Part shown: piece by piece, positions 1-7,716 of the stretch | How positions within the stretch are numbered: position 1 is the stretch's first letter | Layout of the letters: every line of letters begins with the position of its first letter | Origin: CAZOOR01 sp964581505 | GTDB lineage: Bacteria; Bacteroidota; Ignavibacteria; Kapaibacteriales; UBA2268 | Length of the DNA: 9,443 nt | NCBI GenBank assembly: GCA_964581505.1 | Contig: CAZOOR010000078.1 | Coordinates: 1 to 9,443 of the forward strand | Direction of reading: 5' to 3' | The notes under the pieces: generated by a model | Database searches by the model: none | Told to the model about the DNA's origin: nothing | What the model saw: only the letters and a program-made list of their open reading frames with translations | Translations under genes and position numbers: made by a program

Positions 1-786
1 AATATTCTTCCCAAATATTTAATGATACAATTAGAAAGTGTAAAACATATATATGATTTTGATAGGGGCTTGCGTGCTTCATTAAAAAATATGTCAAAAG
101 TTAAAATATTCATTCCGGTAGATGAAAATGGAAATATTGACGTAGAAAAACAAAAAGAAGTAATAGACCGTTACAATGCCATTCAAGAAATAAAAAAACA
201 AGTAAAAGAATACAGAGAAAAAATACAAGAAATTAAAGTTGAGATAAAAGAAAATTTCAATTATAAAGTTTTTCCTTTTATAAAAATTTTTTATTTCATT
301 AGCGGCAATTCAAAAATTACTATAAAAATTATAGAAAAAAATAAAGGTAAATATCCTGTATATTCTTCTAATACAAAAAATAATGGAATTATGGGATATA
401 TCAATTCATATGACCACGATAAAGAATGTGTTCAAATAACAACCAATGGAGTATATGCCGGAACTGTTTTTTATCGATCAAAGCATCAGTTTAGTATAAA
501 CGGAGATGCAAGACTACTAATAAAAAGATACGATAATTTAGACTATTATTTTTTAACCAAAGAAGTTGAAAAAGTATTTGCAAAATATAAATTTAATTGG
601 GAAAATAAGCCCACTGTTGGAAAAACGAAAAATATAGAAATACTAATCCCAATTAAGCCAAACGGCGAATTTGATTTGGAAGCACAGAAAGAAATTGCCA
701 ATAAATACAAGAAGATAGAAGAAATAAAACAAATAATTGATACGGAATTGAAAAAAATTGAAGAAATAAAAATAGATTATGAATAG
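1..786 (+). CDS. hsdS: DNA specificity (S) subunit of a type I-like restriction-modification system, 3' part
   Basis: This is the C-terminal 261 codons of a protein that recognises the target sequence of a restriction-modification enzyme. The reading frame is open from base 1 (NILPKYL precedes the first ATG at 22), so that ATG is internal and the true start lies off the window. Visible parts in order: the end of a first target-recognition domain (FDRGLRASLKN), a conserved spacer with a lysine/glutamate-rich coiled coil (nt 100-250), a second target-recognition domain (about nt 260-620) with the typical YPVYSSNTKNNGIMGYI and TTNGVYAGTVFY motifs, and a second spacer with coiled coil at the end. 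The two spacers align without gaps at a 178-residue offset, the usual HsdS pseudo-symmetry. GC is about 20-30% in sampled lines, far below the neighbours, which suggests transfer. It could equally be the tail of a fused methylase-specificity protein (type IIG or M-S fusion), because the upstream part is not visible. Confidence 0.88.
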   Translation, partial: NILPKYLMIQLESVKHIYDFDRGLRASLKNMSKVKIFIPVDENGNIDVEKQKEVIDRYNAIQEIKKQVKEYREKIQEIKVEIKENFNYKVFPFIKIFYFISGNSKITIKIIEKNKGKYPVYSSNTKNNGIMGYINSYDHDKECVQITTNGVYAGTVFYRSKHQFSINGDARLLIKRYDNLDYYFLTKEVEKVFAKYKFNWENKPTVGKTKNIEILIPIKPNGEFDLEAQKEIANKYKKIEEIKQIIDTELKKIEEIKIDYE

Positions 787-802
787 AATTCTTACAATCC
801 AT

Positions 803-839
803 AAAAGCGGGCGGCTAATATAGCTTGCCCGCTTTTTTT
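803..839 (+). terminator. Rho-independent terminator after the specificity subunit
   Basis: A perfect 10-bp stem, AAAAGCGGGC (803-812) with GCCCGCTTTT (827-836), runs into a T tract (833-839). The loop can extend the helix through GCTA (814-817) pairing with TAGC (821-824). It starts 16 bases after the stop codon and should end the restriction transcript before the ClC gene. No comparable structure is seen elsewhere in the window. Confidence 0.9.
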
Positions 840-881
840 ACTATTTGTATAAAATAATAATAGCAATTGAAAAAAAAATGA

Positions 882-889
882 TAACTTTG
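882..889 (+). promoter_or_regulatory. Possible Bacteroidota-type -7 box for the ClC gene
   Basis: TAACTTTG matches the Bacteroidota -7 consensus TAnnTTTG. It lies after the terminator and about 75 bases before the ClC start codon, where a promoter is needed because the upstream transcript ends. No TTTG -33 element sits at the expected 19-21 base spacing, so the call is weak. The rest of 840-962 is AT-rich with nothing else recognised. Confidence 0.3.
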
Positions 890-962
890 TAATTGTGTAA
901 ATTTACGGTTTCGCAATTTTAGTATTGGAACTTTGATATTTTTTTATTGATAATAATTTGAT

Positions 963-2678
963 ATGTCCGCAAAATCACTAATACAAAAATTTTGGTCGAA
1001 TGAGAACAATGTTGTTTTTCTGATAAGTATCGTTGTAGGTATTATTGGCGGACTTGGTGCAATCCTTTTCAGATTTATGATACAAGGGAATCGAAGTCTT
1101 TTCTTCGACCGTCTTTTACCTTATGTCTCTTTCTATATTGGCGATTATAATCTCGGTGTAATCCTGATGCCTGCACTCGGCGGTTTAATCGTTGGTCCGA
1201 TTATATATAAATTTGCCCGTGAGGCAAAAGGACACGGCATTCCGCAAGTGATTGAAGCAGTACACAACAAAGGCGGTATAATCCGCCCGATTGTTGCTTT
1301 TATTCTTATTATTGTATCATCAATAACGGTAGGCTCGGGCGGCAGTGCCGGACAGGAAGGACCGATTGCCCAAATAGGTGCGGTCTTTGGTTCTATTTTC
1401 GGAAGAATATTTTTCAAGATAAAAAAATATATACGCCTAATGGTTGCCTGCGGTGTTGCCGCCGGTATCAGTGCTACATTCAATGCACCCTTGGGCGGTG
1501 CTATCTTTGCAATGGAGGTCATTGCCACAAAGACAGGTTTTGTTTCCTCGGTTCCAATATTAATATCCGCAGTAGTCGGCGATGTTGTCATCGGATTTAT
1601 TCTCGGTTTCGAGTCGCGGTTCAATTTGCCTGAATATGTGTATCAGTCAGCAGCGGAAATTCCTGTTTATATTGTAATGGGTATTGTATTCGGCATACTT
1701 GCATTTATCTGGGCAAAGACCTATGACAAAATAGAGAGTTTTTTCGAACGATTAAAATTCCCTGCAAAATACAAACCTGCAATCGGCGGTTTGCTTGTCG
1801 GAATTATCGGAATGTTCTTTTACGGACACGGAATAATGGGTGTCGGTTATGATGAAATAAATGCCGCCCTTGTTGGTCAAGTGTCTTTAAAAATGCTTAT
1901 TATTCTCGGATTTCTCAAAATTATTGCTACATCATTTTCAATCGGTTCGGGTGGTAGTGGTGGTATTTTTGCACCGAGTTTATTCATTGGTGCTATGTTC
2001 GGAACGGCTTTCGGCTTGACAGCCAACAGTCTGTTCCCCGAAGTAATAACACAACCCTATGCTTTTACATTAATCGGAATGGGGGCGCTTTTTGCAGGTT
2101 CTTGTCGCGCACCTGTTACTACGCTGATAATGATACCCGAAATGACAAGTAATTTCTATCTTTTCGTACCTATGATGATTGTCTCTTCATTGAGCTACTT
2201 CGTATCGCTTGCATTTACCAAGCATTCGATGTATATGATGAAGCTCGCAAAGAAAGGGATAAAAATAAATGATAACGAAAATGTTCTGGAAGATATTAAC
2301 GTTTCCGAAGTGATGACGGAAAAATTGGATTACATACACTCGGATTTAAAAGTTTCGGAAATACTAACTAAGTTACTTGAAAAAAGGCGTTCGGGTTTTC
2401 CTGTTGTCAATGAGAATATGCAATTCTATGGTTTTGTAAAAATATATGACATTCGGAAAATCGATAAAGAAAAAAGAAAGAATATGGAAGTACACGATAT
2501 AGTTATTAAAGATTATCCATCTGTCAAGCCTGATGATACTGTTTTCACTGCACTTGATACTATGGTCAAAACCGGAGTTGGCAGAATCCCTGTATTAGTG
2601 GAAAAGAACGGCAAGAAATATATAGTCGGTATTATCAGTAAGACCGATGTGATTACTGCTTATGATAAACTGATGTAA
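963..2678 (+). CDS. ClC-family chloride channel/transporter with C-terminal CBS pair
   Basis: This inner-membrane protein (571 aa) moves chloride or related anions. The membrane part (about residues 15-435) carries the signature loops of the family. GHGIP (90-94) is the first selectivity loop. GSGGSAGQEGP (124-134) holds the gating glutamate E132. FNAPLGG (173-179) is followed by GSGGSGGIFAP, the GxFxP loop. The SYF stretch with Y412 fits the pore tyrosine. The cytoplasmic tail holds two CBS domains (about 448-503 and 508-571), which in this family bind nucleotides and tune activity. The internal proton-path glutamate of Cl-/H+ exchangers (E203 of ClC-ec1) aligns with V186, the residue found in true ClC channels, and the selectivity serine aligns with H91. 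A passive channel is therefore possible, but it is not provable from sequence. The ATG at 963 places the first helix normally and has no Shine-Dalgarno sequence. The stop directly abuts the stop of the convergent SulP gene. Confidence 0.95.
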   Translation: MSAKSLIQKFWSNENNVVFLISIVVGIIGGLGAILFRFMIQGNRSLFFDRLLPYVSFYIGDYNLGVILMPALGGLIVGPIIYKFAREAKGHGIPQVIEAVHNKGGIIRPIVAFILIIVSSITVGSGGSAGQEGPIAQIGAVFGSIFGRIFFKIKKYIRLMVACGVAAGISATFNAPLGGAIFAMEVIATKTGFVSSVPILISAVVGDVVIGFILGFESRFNLPEYVYQSAAEIPVYIVMGIVFGILAFIWAKTYDKIESFFERLKFPAKYKPAIGGLLVGIIGMFFYGHGIMGVGYDEINAALVGQVSLKMLIILGFLKIIATSFSIGSGGSGGIFAPSLFIGAMFGTAFGLTANSLFPEVITQPYAFTLIGMGALFAGSCRAPVTTLIMIPEMTSNFYLFVPMMIVSSLSYFVSLAFTKHSMYMMKLAKKGIKINDNENVLEDINVSEVMTEKLDYIHSDLKVSEILTKLLEKRRSGFPVVNENMQFYGFVKIYDIRKIDKEKRKNMEVHDIVIKDYPSVKPDDTVFTALDTMVKTGVGRIPVLVEKNGKKYIVGIISKTDVITAYDKLM

Positions 2679-4469
2679 TTATTCCTCAATATCCAGAAAA
2701 GATATTCCTTCGTTCCTGATTTTAAGACAACAGGGGAATAGTGTGTACGGGCATTCCTTAGTACAGTAGTTGTGGTCTAATTTTCTAAACAAGCTCGGAA
2801 TTAATTCATTCCTATTATCAAAAATCAAATCGGGTGGAAATTCATCAAGGAAACCTGTACTGCGAAGCACTTTTTCTACCGGTATGTGCAGACCCATAAT
2901 AGCCATCATCATACCTTTTTCTTCCAATTCGGATTTTAATAATCTAAATTCTTCGATAGCCGTTATATCCACAAATGCAACGGATTCAAAATCAAGGATA
3001 AAGAATATCGTTGCGTCCGTTGCTTGTTTCTCTACTTTTTCGCGTATTGTTTGCACCGTATATTCTGCATTAACGAAAAATATGGAATTGTCCGAACGAA
3101 TATGAAATATCTGCGGACAGCTGGGCTTATTCAGTTCGTCTCCGTTGATTTCAATTTTATAATCTAAGGCTCGAGTTACACGTATGATACGTGGGTGCAT
3201 TGATTTCCAAATAAAGAAAATAAGCGAAATACTAACACTAATCAATAAAGCATAATCAAGTTGAATCAATAGAGATAGAATGAAAACACTTATTGCGACT
3301 ATACCGTCATCGCGATTTTTCTTGTATAGTTTAAAGACCTGACGGGGGTGGAACAGAAAGAAAACAGCACTAATCACCATAGCAGACAATGCGGCATTCG
3401 GCAGATAGTATAATAAATTCGTAAAAAACAATAAAGCGATTATAACACCTACAGTTGCAATAACACTGGACAAAGCGGTCTTTGCACCGGTTTTATAATT
3501 TATTGCTGTTCTTGCAAACGAACCACTAACAGGCATTGTGCCAAAAAACGAACCGACAACATTTGCCAATCCCTGTCCGATAAATTCACGATTCCAATCA
3601 ACTTTTTGTTTGGTCTCCAAAGACACTGTTTTACCAATTGAATAAGTCTCAACATTGCTTATTAATACCATTACTAACGCAGGTCCAATTAGTGAAGTAA
3701 CAATGTGCATATCAAATAAAGGAAGTGCAAAAGAAGGCAATCCTGCTCCTATTGTGCCTACAATGGGAATGCCCGCTAAATCCAAGCGGAAAATACCTGT
3801 GAATACTGTTGCTATTACAAGTGCTATTAGACCAGACGGAATAGTTGAAATTTTTCTTACTAAAATAATAATTGCAAGAGATGATATTCCAAGTATCAAT
3901 GTAGGTAAATGAGCATTGGGTAATGCCAGAATGGTCTTATATATTGTTGGAACAAAAAACTGCGAATGCTCAATATGAACGCCTAATAGTGAAGGTAATT
4001 GCGTGGACATTATTATTAGAGCCGATGCAGATGTAAATCCTTTTATTATTGATAAAGAAGTAAATGAAACAATAAAACTTAATCTAAAAAATCCTATAAT
4101 CAAATTAATGACACCAATAATAAGCGTCAGTAAAATAGCCATCTCAAAATAATCCTGACTACCGGGGGTTGCTACTTGCGATAGTGTTGTAAAAACCAAT
4201 AAACTCAAAATTGCAAACGGACCGGTTGAAAGCTGTCTCAAATTGCCCCATAATGCGGCAATTGCGGGGGTTATTGCCGCCGTATATAGACCTATAACAG
4301 GTGGTAAGCCGGCTAATATTGCATAAGCCATTGATTGCGGTATTAGTACAAGTGCCACTGTGATACCTGCAACTAAATCACTCTTAAAGAAAGAGAAACG
4401 ATAATCTTTGAGCCATAGCAAGAACGGGAAAATCCTTAGCAAGAGCTTGTTATTACTGAACTCGGGCAT
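2679..4469 (-). CDS. SulP-family anion transporter with STAS domain
   Basis: This is an inner-membrane secondary transporter of the SulP/SLC26 family (596 aa). Members carry sulfate, bicarbonate, dicarboxylates or other anions, and the substrate cannot be read from the sequence. The membrane core (about residues 30-425) shows the family motifs: DLVAGITVALVLIPQSMAYA, the STGPFAILSL stretch of TM3, and VSGSFARTAIN in TM10. A cytoplasmic STAS domain (about 448-560) follows, with FVDITAIEEF at the position of the anti-sigma-antagonist phospho-site loop; it carries Thr where Ser is usual. The last 34 residues are an unusual extension with four cysteines, CTKECP then PCC, at about 569, 573, 580 and 581. 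The gene lies 99 bases downstream of the phosphate transporter on the same strand and may be read through from it. The ATG at 4469 starts a typical short hydrophilic N-terminus before TM1. The neighbouring ClC gene is convergent. Confidence 0.93.
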   Translation of the reverse strand: MPEFSNNKLLLRIFPFLLWLKDYRFSFFKSDLVAGITVALVLIPQSMAYAILAGLPPVIGLYTAAITPAIAALWGNLRQLSTGPFAILSLLVFTTLSQVATPGSQDYFEMAILLTLIIGVINLIIGFFRLSFIVSFTSLSIIKGFTSASALIIMSTQLPSLLGVHIEHSQFFVPTIYKTILALPNAHLPTLILGISSLAIIILVRKISTIPSGLIALVIATVFTGIFRLDLAGIPIVGTIGAGLPSFALPLFDMHIVTSLIGPALVMVLISNVETYSIGKTVSLETKQKVDWNREFIGQGLANVVGSFFGTMPVSGSFARTAINYKTGAKTALSSVIATVGVIIALLFFTNLLYYLPNAALSAMVISAVFFLFHPRQVFKLYKKNRDDGIVAISVFILSLLIQLDYALLISVSISLIFFIWKSMHPRIIRVTRALDYKIEINGDELNKPSCPQIFHIRSDNSIFFVNAEYTVQTIREKVEKQATDATIFFILDFESVAFVDITAIEEFRLLKSELEEKGMMMAIMGLHIPVEKVLRSTGFLDEFPPDLIFDNRNELIPSLFRKLDHNYCTKECPYTLFPCCLKIRNEGISFLDIEE

Positions 4470-4499
4470 AAATATTAATAAATCTAATACTGTTTTTTA

Positions 4500-4531
4500 C
4501 AAATACATCTCACATCAATTGTTCTATACAA
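4500..4531 (-). promoter_or_regulatory. Possible promoter for the SulP gene
   Basis: On the minus strand TTG (4531-4529) is followed after 21 bases by TGTATTTG (4507-4500). This is a 7-of-8 match to TAnnTTTG at the spacing known for Bacteroidota housekeeping promoters, about 30 bases before the SulP start. It would let SulP be expressed apart from the phosphate transporter. In AT-rich DNA such a match can be chance. Confidence 0.25.
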
Positions 4532-4533
4532 TT
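4517..4533. repeat. Short inverted repeat in the Pit-SulP spacer
   Basis: AATTGT (4517-4522) and ACAATT (4528-4533) form a perfect 6-bp inverted repeat around a 5-base centre. It overlaps the possible -33 region of the SulP promoter, so it could be a regulator site. There is no T tract on the minus-strand side, so it does not look like a terminator. It may be chance in this AT-rich spacer. Confidence 0.25.
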
Positions 4534-4568
4534 AATAATACTAAAAAAGTCATTATAATTAATAATTA

Positions 4569-6821
4569 TTATTTTTGATTTTCAGCCGCGATGGCGCGAA
4601 TATCATTACTATAATTACTTAATCTAATAAAGCTGTCGTTCAATTCCTCAATTTCCGAGAGTAAGCTCAAATATAGTACACTCAATCGTGTTCTCGTCTT
4701 AATATTCTTTATTCTCTTCAATTCGTTCTTGTTTGCTTTTCTGATTTTCTTGTTCAGTTCGTTTCCTTTGTTCTTAATTTTATCAAAATGCTCGAACTTT
4801 TGTGAAACAAAACAGGAAGTCAAATCTTGGGAAATGGAATCGAAATCACTAATAATATCGCGAAGCTCTTCTACCTGTATTTTCACCAACTCATGGTGAT
4901 TGTTGTCCACGTAAGAATAGCACTGTTGCGTTATATTGCGTGTTTTGTCATTGGCATTATATAGGAAAGAAATAACACGTGAAACAGTCTGACTGCGTTC
5001 CTCGTATTCATCATCATCTGATTGTGCCAATTGGATTACTTTTTGAATAATTTTATTTAATTGCCTATCCACTTTCTTTGCTGATTTCCGAGCCGATTTC
5101 AAACCTTTTAGATCGGAAGCAAATAGCGACTCCGTAGCATTGATTAATGTTTGGTCAACAAGCATAAGGAATTTGGAAGTACGCTTGTTAATATTTGCAA
5201 GGACGTCTCCCCCCTTTTCATCAGCTTCGTCTTCGTTTTCTATATTTTGGTGTTCCGCCTCACTTTTTTTATGAATCAACTTTGTCCTAATTAATACAAA
5301 AGCCAATAAAATAAGAAGTCCAATAATACCTATCAATTTTGTATAGAAAATAATTAATGCAATAATGAAGGCAAGAGTTGCCGCAGAAAATGCAGTAAAG
5401 AACCAACCGCCAATCACCGTAATAACACCCGATACACGATACACGGCACTCTCGCGACCCCATGCTTTATCAGGCAAAGCGCAAGCCATAGCCACGATAA
5501 ATGTAACATAGGTAGTCGATAGCGGCAGATGCCAATAAGTAGCAATTGATATTAAAGCGGCGGCGACCATTAGAATTACTGCGGCACGGAGCAAATCAAA
5601 TGCAGGTGCCTCACCGTCTTTGTCAAGTTCGGGTTCATATTTAGTTTCGTCAAATCGCGCGGCTATTTTTTCTCTTATTGTTCTCGGTATCAATTTATTC
5701 ACAGAATTGAATACGTTAATAAACATTCTGACAATAGAACGTGCCAGCAAGTTGGATTCAAACCGTTCGTGTCCCTCTTCCTGACGGCTCAGACCGATTG
5801 TAGTTTTTGTTACGCTTCTTGCTTTCTTCGAGAAAACGAGAGCGGAAACCATAATAGCTCCGGCAAAAAGAAGCAACCAAGTATTGGCTTCCACTTTGCC
5901 CGTCATCATAGTCATAGGTGTTGTAAATGCTTTATCACCCAAGCCCTGCACTGCTTGATAAGCATTTAAACCCGCAAGTGGAGCGCCGATAAAATTGACT
6001 AAATCATTAGCCGCAAATGCAAGAGCAAGAGCAAATGTTCCGATTAATACTATAATACGCAGTACATTGATTTTGGTAAACCACATAATCAATTGCAGAA
6101 TAACCGTCCACCCGACAAAAGTATATAATGAAATTAAAGCCAAATTATCTTTAATCCAAGCAGACATATCGGCAGTCATAAATGTTGCACCCTTAGTGCC
6201 TTTCAGCAGGATAAAGAGAGATAAACTCATCAATGCCACCCCTGCCCAAATAGAACCGAACTGCCTAAATCTTTTCTTATAGCTAAATGTAAATAAAAGT
6301 CGAGTAATAAATTGTACGAACGTTCCGACAACAAAAGCCATCACAATCGAAAGCAATATTGCCCCGACAATTTTCACAAGATTGGGTGTGTTCAAATAAA
6401 CAAAAATCTGGTCAAATCCTGCTCCAATGTCTATTATTTTCAGCATTGAAATTGCAAGAGCCGAGCCGAAAAGTCCGAACACTATTGATACGGTAGTTGA
6501 TGTCGGCATACCGAAAGTATTGAACATATCAAGTAATAGTATTTCAGAGAACATAGTAGCAAGAAATATAAACATCAGTTCCTGAAAATAGAAATATTGC
6601 GGATTGAAAATCCCTTTCCGAGCAACTTCCATCATACCGCTGGAAAATGTAACACCTGCTAAAACGCCCAATGCGGCAAATATTAAAATTACTTTTAGCG
6701 ACGCGGCTTTCGAGCCGATTGCAGAGTTGAGAAAATTAACGGCATCATTTGCTACGCCAACCGTTAAATCTACTATCGCCAATGCTAGCAATATTACGAC
6801 AATGAACAGATAAAATTCCAC
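4569..6821 (-). CDS. pit: Pit-type inorganic phosphate transporter with C-terminal PhoU-like domain
   Basis: This inner-membrane phosphate permease of the PiT family (PF01384) is about 750 aa in the long form typical of Bacteroidota. Both inverted-repeat halves keep the diagnostic motif: GVANDAVNF (residues 22-30) and FAANDLVNF (about 269-277). Each half also has its serine/threonine turn, MPTSTTV and HLPLSTTYV (the latter about 431-439). After the last membrane helices (to about 511) comes an acidic linker and then a helical, charged segment (about 545-740) that resembles PhoU. PhoU-like proteins restrain phosphate uptake, so this tail probably regulates the permease in cis. I prefer the GTG at 6821, giving MEFYLFIVVI, because that N-terminus matches the family. 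The only longer option is a TTG at 6848, just inside an upstream TAA (6854-6852), and it adds nine polar residues before TM1. SulP follows 99 bases downstream. No terminator is visible after the stop. Confidence 0.93.
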   Translation of the reverse strand: MEFYLFIVVILLALAIVDLTVGVANDAVNFLNSAIGSKAASLKVILIFAALGVLAGVTFSSGMMEVARKGIFNPQYFYFQELMFIFLATMFSEILLLDMFNTFGMPTSTTVSIVFGLFGSALAISMLKIIDIGAGFDQIFVYLNTPNLVKIVGAILLSIVMAFVVGTFVQFITRLLFTFSYKKRFRQFGSIWAGVALMSLSLFILLKGTKGATFMTADMSAWIKDNLALISLYTFVGWTVILQLIMWFTKINVLRIIVLIGTFALALAFAANDLVNFIGAPLAGLNAYQAVQGLGDKAFTTPMTMMTGKVEANTWLLLFAGAIMVSALVFSKKARSVTKTTIGLSRQEEGHERFESNLLARSIVRMFINVFNSVNKLIPRTIREKIAARFDETKYEPELDKDGEAPAFDLLRAAVILMVAAALISIATYWHLPLSTTYVTFIVAMACALPDKAWGRESAVYRVSGVITVIGGWFFTAFSAATLAFIIALIIFYTKLIGIIGLLILLAFVLIRTKLIHKKSEAEHQNIENEDEADEKGGDVLANINKRTSKFLMLVDQTLINATESLFASDLKGLKSARKSAKKVDRQLNKIIQKVIQLAQSDDDEYEERSQTVSRVISFLYNANDKTRNITQQCYSYVDNNHHELVKIQVEELRDIISDFDSISQDLTSCFVSQKFEHFDKIKNKGNELNKKIRKANKNELKRIKNIKTRTRLSVLYLSLLSEIEELNDSFIRLSNYSNDIRAIAAENQK

Positions 6822-6868
6822 TATGCAGACTTTATTTTTGTTTAACAAGATTTATTTATATGTATAAG

Positions 6869-6876
6869 CAAAAATA
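6869..6876 (-). promoter_or_regulatory. Possible -7 box for the phosphate transporter
   Basis: On the minus strand TATTTTTG (6876-6869) fits TAnnTTTG fully and lies about 48 bases before the GTG start, inside the divergent spacer 6822-6980. No TTTG is found at the expected -33 distance; the nearest TTG (6908-6906) is about 29 bases away. No Pho-box-like repeat could be recognised. The spacer is otherwise A/T runs, and must also hold the promoter of the rightward thioesterase gene. For that gene only a loose match, TATATTTT at 6950-6957, was seen. Confidence 0.33.
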
Positions 6877-6980
6877 ATATTTATACTTAAATAAAAAAAA
6901 CTTTGCAAGCCTAATATTCTTTTTTTATTTATCTTGTTTTTCACTAAATTATATTTTTATTAATATCTGTTCACTCAATT

Positions 6981-7715
6981 ATGGACGACCTGACACTCAC
7001 AACTAAATACGAAGTAAGCTCGGCAGAAACCGATATGTTTGGTCGTATGCGTTTAAGTGCTTTTACTAATTTATTAATTCAATCAGCGATAAAATCAGCC
7101 GATAGTCTTGGCTTTGGCTGGAAAGGTATGAACGAACAACAACTTTTCTGGGTACTAAGTCGCATAACTGTACAAATATCCAAGATGCCAAAATGGTATG
7201 ACAAAATTTCAATAGAGACTTGGCCCAAAGATATTCATAAAATTTTATACCTCAGGGATTATTTTGTTCGTGATGCCGATGATAACATCATTGCAAAAGC
7301 AACGTCTGCTTGGCTTGCTCTTGATTATAAGACGCATCGTCCCAAACACGTGAGCAGTGAATATATAGGACAATTTACATTACTGAAAGATAAACACGCT
7401 ATTGTAACACTGCCGGAAAAACTTCCTGAAACGGAAGGCGAAATCGTTAATGAAATTAATACTGATTATTTTGATATTGATATGAACAAACACGTTACAT
7501 CTACACGATATATTGATTGGATGACAAATACATTCTCGCCTGAATTCCACGAAACGAATTCCGTCCGCTCGCTATCTATGAATTATATGAAAGAAACTTC
7601 ACTCGGTTCAACGATTTCCCTTGCAAAGGAACAATCTGAGAAAAATCAATATCATTTTGAAGGGAAGAATATACAAGCTAATTCCATAGCATTTCGGGGC
7701 AAATTGGTGTATTAA
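6981..7715 (+). CDS. Acyl-ACP thioesterase (FatA/FatB-type, double hotdog)
   Basis: This cytoplasmic enzyme (244 aa) is predicted to hydrolyse acyl-[acyl carrier protein], releasing free fatty acids from fatty acid synthesis (PF01643 family). It has two hotdog halves. The first (about 5-130) contains the substrate-side helix FTNLLIQSAIKSADSLG, then FWVLSRITVQISKMPKW and the ETWPKDI strand. The second (about 150-244) begins with the catalytic loop DIDMNKHV. There D167, N169 and H171 match the Asp-Asn-His catalytic set of plant FatB. A conserved glutamate follows at E205, but the adjacent plant cysteine is T206 here. Length and motifs match bacterial acyl-ACP thioesterases. The ATG at 6981 gives the usual short N-terminus; no Shine-Dalgarno sequence is present. 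The secreted protein gene begins one base after its stop, so the two form a transcription unit. Chain-length preference cannot be inferred. Confidence 0.9.
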   Translation: MDDLTLTTKYEVSSAETDMFGRMRLSAFTNLLIQSAIKSADSLGFGWKGMNEQQLFWVLSRITVQISKMPKWYDKISIETWPKDIHKILYLRDYFVRDADDNIIAKATSAWLALDYKTHRPKHVSSEYIGQFTLLKDKHAIVTLPEKLPETEGEIVNEINTDYFDIDMNKHVTSTRYIDWMTNTFSPEFHETNSVRSLSMNYMKETSLGSTISLAKEQSEKNQYHFEGKNIQANSIAFRGKLVY

Positions 7716-7716
7716 T

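Noticed and set aside
22..786. ATG at 22 as the true start of the specificity subunit
   Set aside because: The frame continues open to base 1 and the residues before the ATG fit the end of a recognition domain; the protein is cut by the window edge.
1145..1624. Minus-strand open frame of 159 codons inside the ClC gene
   Set aside because: It lies opposite the most conserved ClC motifs and its protein is Pro/Ile/Thr-rich with no family likeness; an antisense shadow.
4517..4533. Inverted repeat after the phosphate transporter as a terminator
   Set aside because: The stem is only 6 A/T-rich pairs and no T tract follows on the minus strand, so it was kept only as a possible operator.
5769..6813. 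Several plus-strand open frames opposite the phosphate transporter
   Set aside because: They are antisense to well-conserved Pit motifs and have no promoter, start context or recognisable domain.
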